Assembly (NCBI GenBank): GCA_964035545.1
Contig: OZ037765.1
Span: forward strand, 2,083,001 to 2,147,000
DNA from: Bugula neritina
Lineage: Eukaryota > Bryozoa > Gymnolaemata > Cheilostomatida > Bugulidae
Direction of reading: 5' to 3'
DNA length: 64,000 nt
This document shows positions 61,663 through 64,000 of this stretch, in pieces; position 1 is the stretch's first letter, and the number at the start of each line of letters is the position of its first letter. A program made the translations under genes and the position numbers. The notes under the pieces were generated by a model. It searched no databases. It was not told the DNA's origin and saw nothing but the letters and a program-made list of their open reading frames with translations.

Positions 61663-64000
61663 AACAACTATAGCTCAGTGCTGATAACAAAAAAAACAAA
61701 ACAAAATTATGTGAAGCCTATAATGGTACAACTACAAATAAAGCAAAGCAATACCAAACAGGAAATAATTAAGCATAAGTATTAGATAAGTTTATATTAA
61801 AATCCCTGTGGCTGTGGCATATCTTACTTATATCAGTATGACTATCCTATGACATTATCATTCCAATTCACTTTAATTTTGATTTTCAAGCTTTAAATTA
61901 AAAATCAATCATCCATATGAAATTTAATCAGAATGGTATTGGTCTCCATAGCTATTGTAATTGTAAACGTCATTGTCAATGTGATTGACTCATACTGATA
62001 ATAGTACGATACTCATACTCATAGTGATAGTGATGGTAAATAGTAATACTCATACTCATACTGAGTCTGATAGTGATAGTCTAAGTCATAGTATAATAAT
62101 AATGATCATCATTCACATTGACATTGTCATTGACTGTCACACTCACTGATTTTTCTAATAAATATCAATACGCCACCATCTTCAAAAAAACAAAACCAAT
62201 ATAAAACAGCATTGTAAATAAAAATAATCAAAATTATACTCACATTAGTTTAAATTGATTATTGGTGAACTTAATCTCAATCTGTTCTTTCCACTTTGTG
62301 AATTACCCTAGTAGTAATACTAATTCTTACACGTGTAGGTAGTTGTGCAATTTTTGACATTACAAATAGAAATTTACCTGCATGTGCTAAGTTTGCACGT
62401 TATAAGGAGTTATCCTTCCTTGCACTTTAGCTATCTAGTGGCAGTAAATAAAAAAATTGATGGATGATTATTTTACAATGTTTATTTTTGCAATTTTTTA
62501 AATCTTTGTTTTAATAATTATTCATAAGCATATTCTTCATATCATTAGGTTACCTTTGCAACCACCGGATGTTTATCGCTAGAAATATTTTCATTCGCAT
62601 TTTCAAAAGAAACTTGCTTGCGATGCTAAATTAGAAATTAAAATTTGAATATAAACAAGTGGGAATTTAACAAGACTGTTGGTGTTCTACTTATTACGCA
62701 TCATGAATTGAATTGAGGTATGTGAAAGCGTTCACTTTCTTATTTATTTTGCCATCTGTTGACCAATAATACCGTTGGCGTTTATGTTGGATTCTGATGG
62801 ACTGATACTGATAGTGATACTTAATTATTAATAGCTATACGGATAGTGATACTCATACGGATACACTTACAGTGATGGTGATACTGATAGTGATACTGAT
62901 TGTCATTAAAGATTAATTACATTTAGTTTTACTTCAGTTTCACTTCTACTTATTAGTCATTAGTCATTAGTGATTACATTTACTGATTAGTCATTATTCA
63001 TAATCATACTCATAGTCATTAGCGATTAGTCAAATTGAAATATTATATAATAATATTGGTAATATTAATTTTAATACTATTAATTCAAATTATAATATCA
63101 TTATTGTATATGTATAATATATTAATATTCTAGTTAGTACTTAGCAATAGTAATAATATTAGTTATAGTAATAGTAATACAGTAACAGTTATTCCCTTTT
63201 ACTTTTAGTAGTACTTAGAGTTACCTAGTCTTATGAATACATTACGCTGAAAGTTTTGTGTTTTATACTTATAGTAATTGTGATGTTAATGTAGCTGTAA
63301 CTGTAAGTAATAATAGGATGTTGAACTTAATATTTGCATTTAAATTTATACAGCTCAATATTCTATGTTCAGTTTTTATTATGATATAGACTACATTTGT
63401 GGTTGTAGTTTATTAGTTTTACTTGATGATAATAAGGATATAATCGTAGTGACAACTGTTTATATCAATTGTAATGGTTAATGCAATTTAGTTAAATAAA
63501 CAAACAACGATCAATTAATTATGATAGAACTAATTAATGCCAAATAATATTTTTTGTCAACATTGTGTTTAATCATATTGCCTGGGTTATTATATTTACT
63601 TCTTTACTTACTGTGAATTGTCATGCAAGTAACTTACAACGGATTGTAGTTGAAAGTTTCAAGTTAACATAGTTGGTTCACCAACTATAGTTATGTCAAG
63701 GATTTCAACAAATGACTGTTAGGAACTTATGATGACAAAATTTCTTATAAAATCATAGCTAATTATTTTTCTTCAAAATTTTAGTTTATCGTTCTGATTC
63801 AGCTGTGTAAATGCACCCATCAGTAATGATAGCTCAAAAATGTTAGCTCAAAAATTGTAGTTTTGAAGATTGTATAATTGTTTAATAATTAATAAGAAAA
63901 ATTTTAATTTTTAAAAAGTCATATTTAGATGCTTAATTATAACAACAGTGTGAAAGGATTCCATTACGTTTCTGAATAGTGATGGTATTCGGTGACTATA
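61663..64000. other. TCF25 5' flank to right edge; no gene seen
   Basis: AT-rich, stops dense in all frames, no splice-supported coding exon. The stretches 61960-62130 and 62790-63250 consist of loose TGATAGTGATACTCATACTC-type words without fixed period. The promoter of TCF25 should lie at the left of this stretch. Confidence 0.6.

Overview
The window reads as nuclear DNA of an invertebrate animal. It is AT-rich. Genes are split by GT-AG spliceosomal introns, mostly about 100 to 1500 bases long, and there are no operons. The recognised products are animal or eukaryote housekeeping proteins: a BBSome subunit (so a ciliated organism), a TMC channel, the snoRNP core protein NOP56, a mitochondrial m-AAA protease, TOPORS, TCF25, UBLCP1 and a monocarboxylate transporter. 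I cannot name the species. All exon models were built by hand from splice signals, reading phase and family similarity recalled from memory; no database search was run.

Layout from left to right. 775-3588 (-) holds the first two coding exons of an SLC16 monocarboxylate transporter whose remainder lies left of the window. 8657-16793 (-) is a complete 14-exon TOPORS (852 aa). 19000-19429 (+) is BBIP1 (73 aa). 20093-24999 (+) is UBLCP1 (340 aa). 26271-31179 (-) is NOP56 (521 aa). 32187-38401 (-) is a TMC channel (1153 aa). 38611-39847 (-) is an unrecognised four-exon gene. 41345-43022 (+) is a possibly broken single-pass membrane protein gene. 43833-54946 (+) is AFG3L2 (804 aa, 20 exons). 55815-61662 (-) is TCF25 (627 aa, 14 exons). 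In the six complete, recognised genes the summed exon lengths are divisible by three and every junction phase agrees, which supports the models.

The genes do not form a pathway; this is ordinary animal gene order. The unusual part is the repeats. Almost every gene has minisatellites in its introns. In several introns (TOPORS intron 11, UBLCP1 intron 7, AFG3L2 intron 18, TCF25 intron 6, and less clearly TCF25 intron 10) the array starts at the 5' splice site itself, so the splice donor is copied many times. In AFG3L2 intron 18 the whole intron is about 17 copies of a 42-base unit, most starting with GT and ending with AG. There are also foldback elements, a MITE-like element with about 50-base inverted ends, a diverged repeat shared by two UBLCP1 introns, and fields of degenerate ATAGTRATACT-like sequence, most of them near gene 5' ends.
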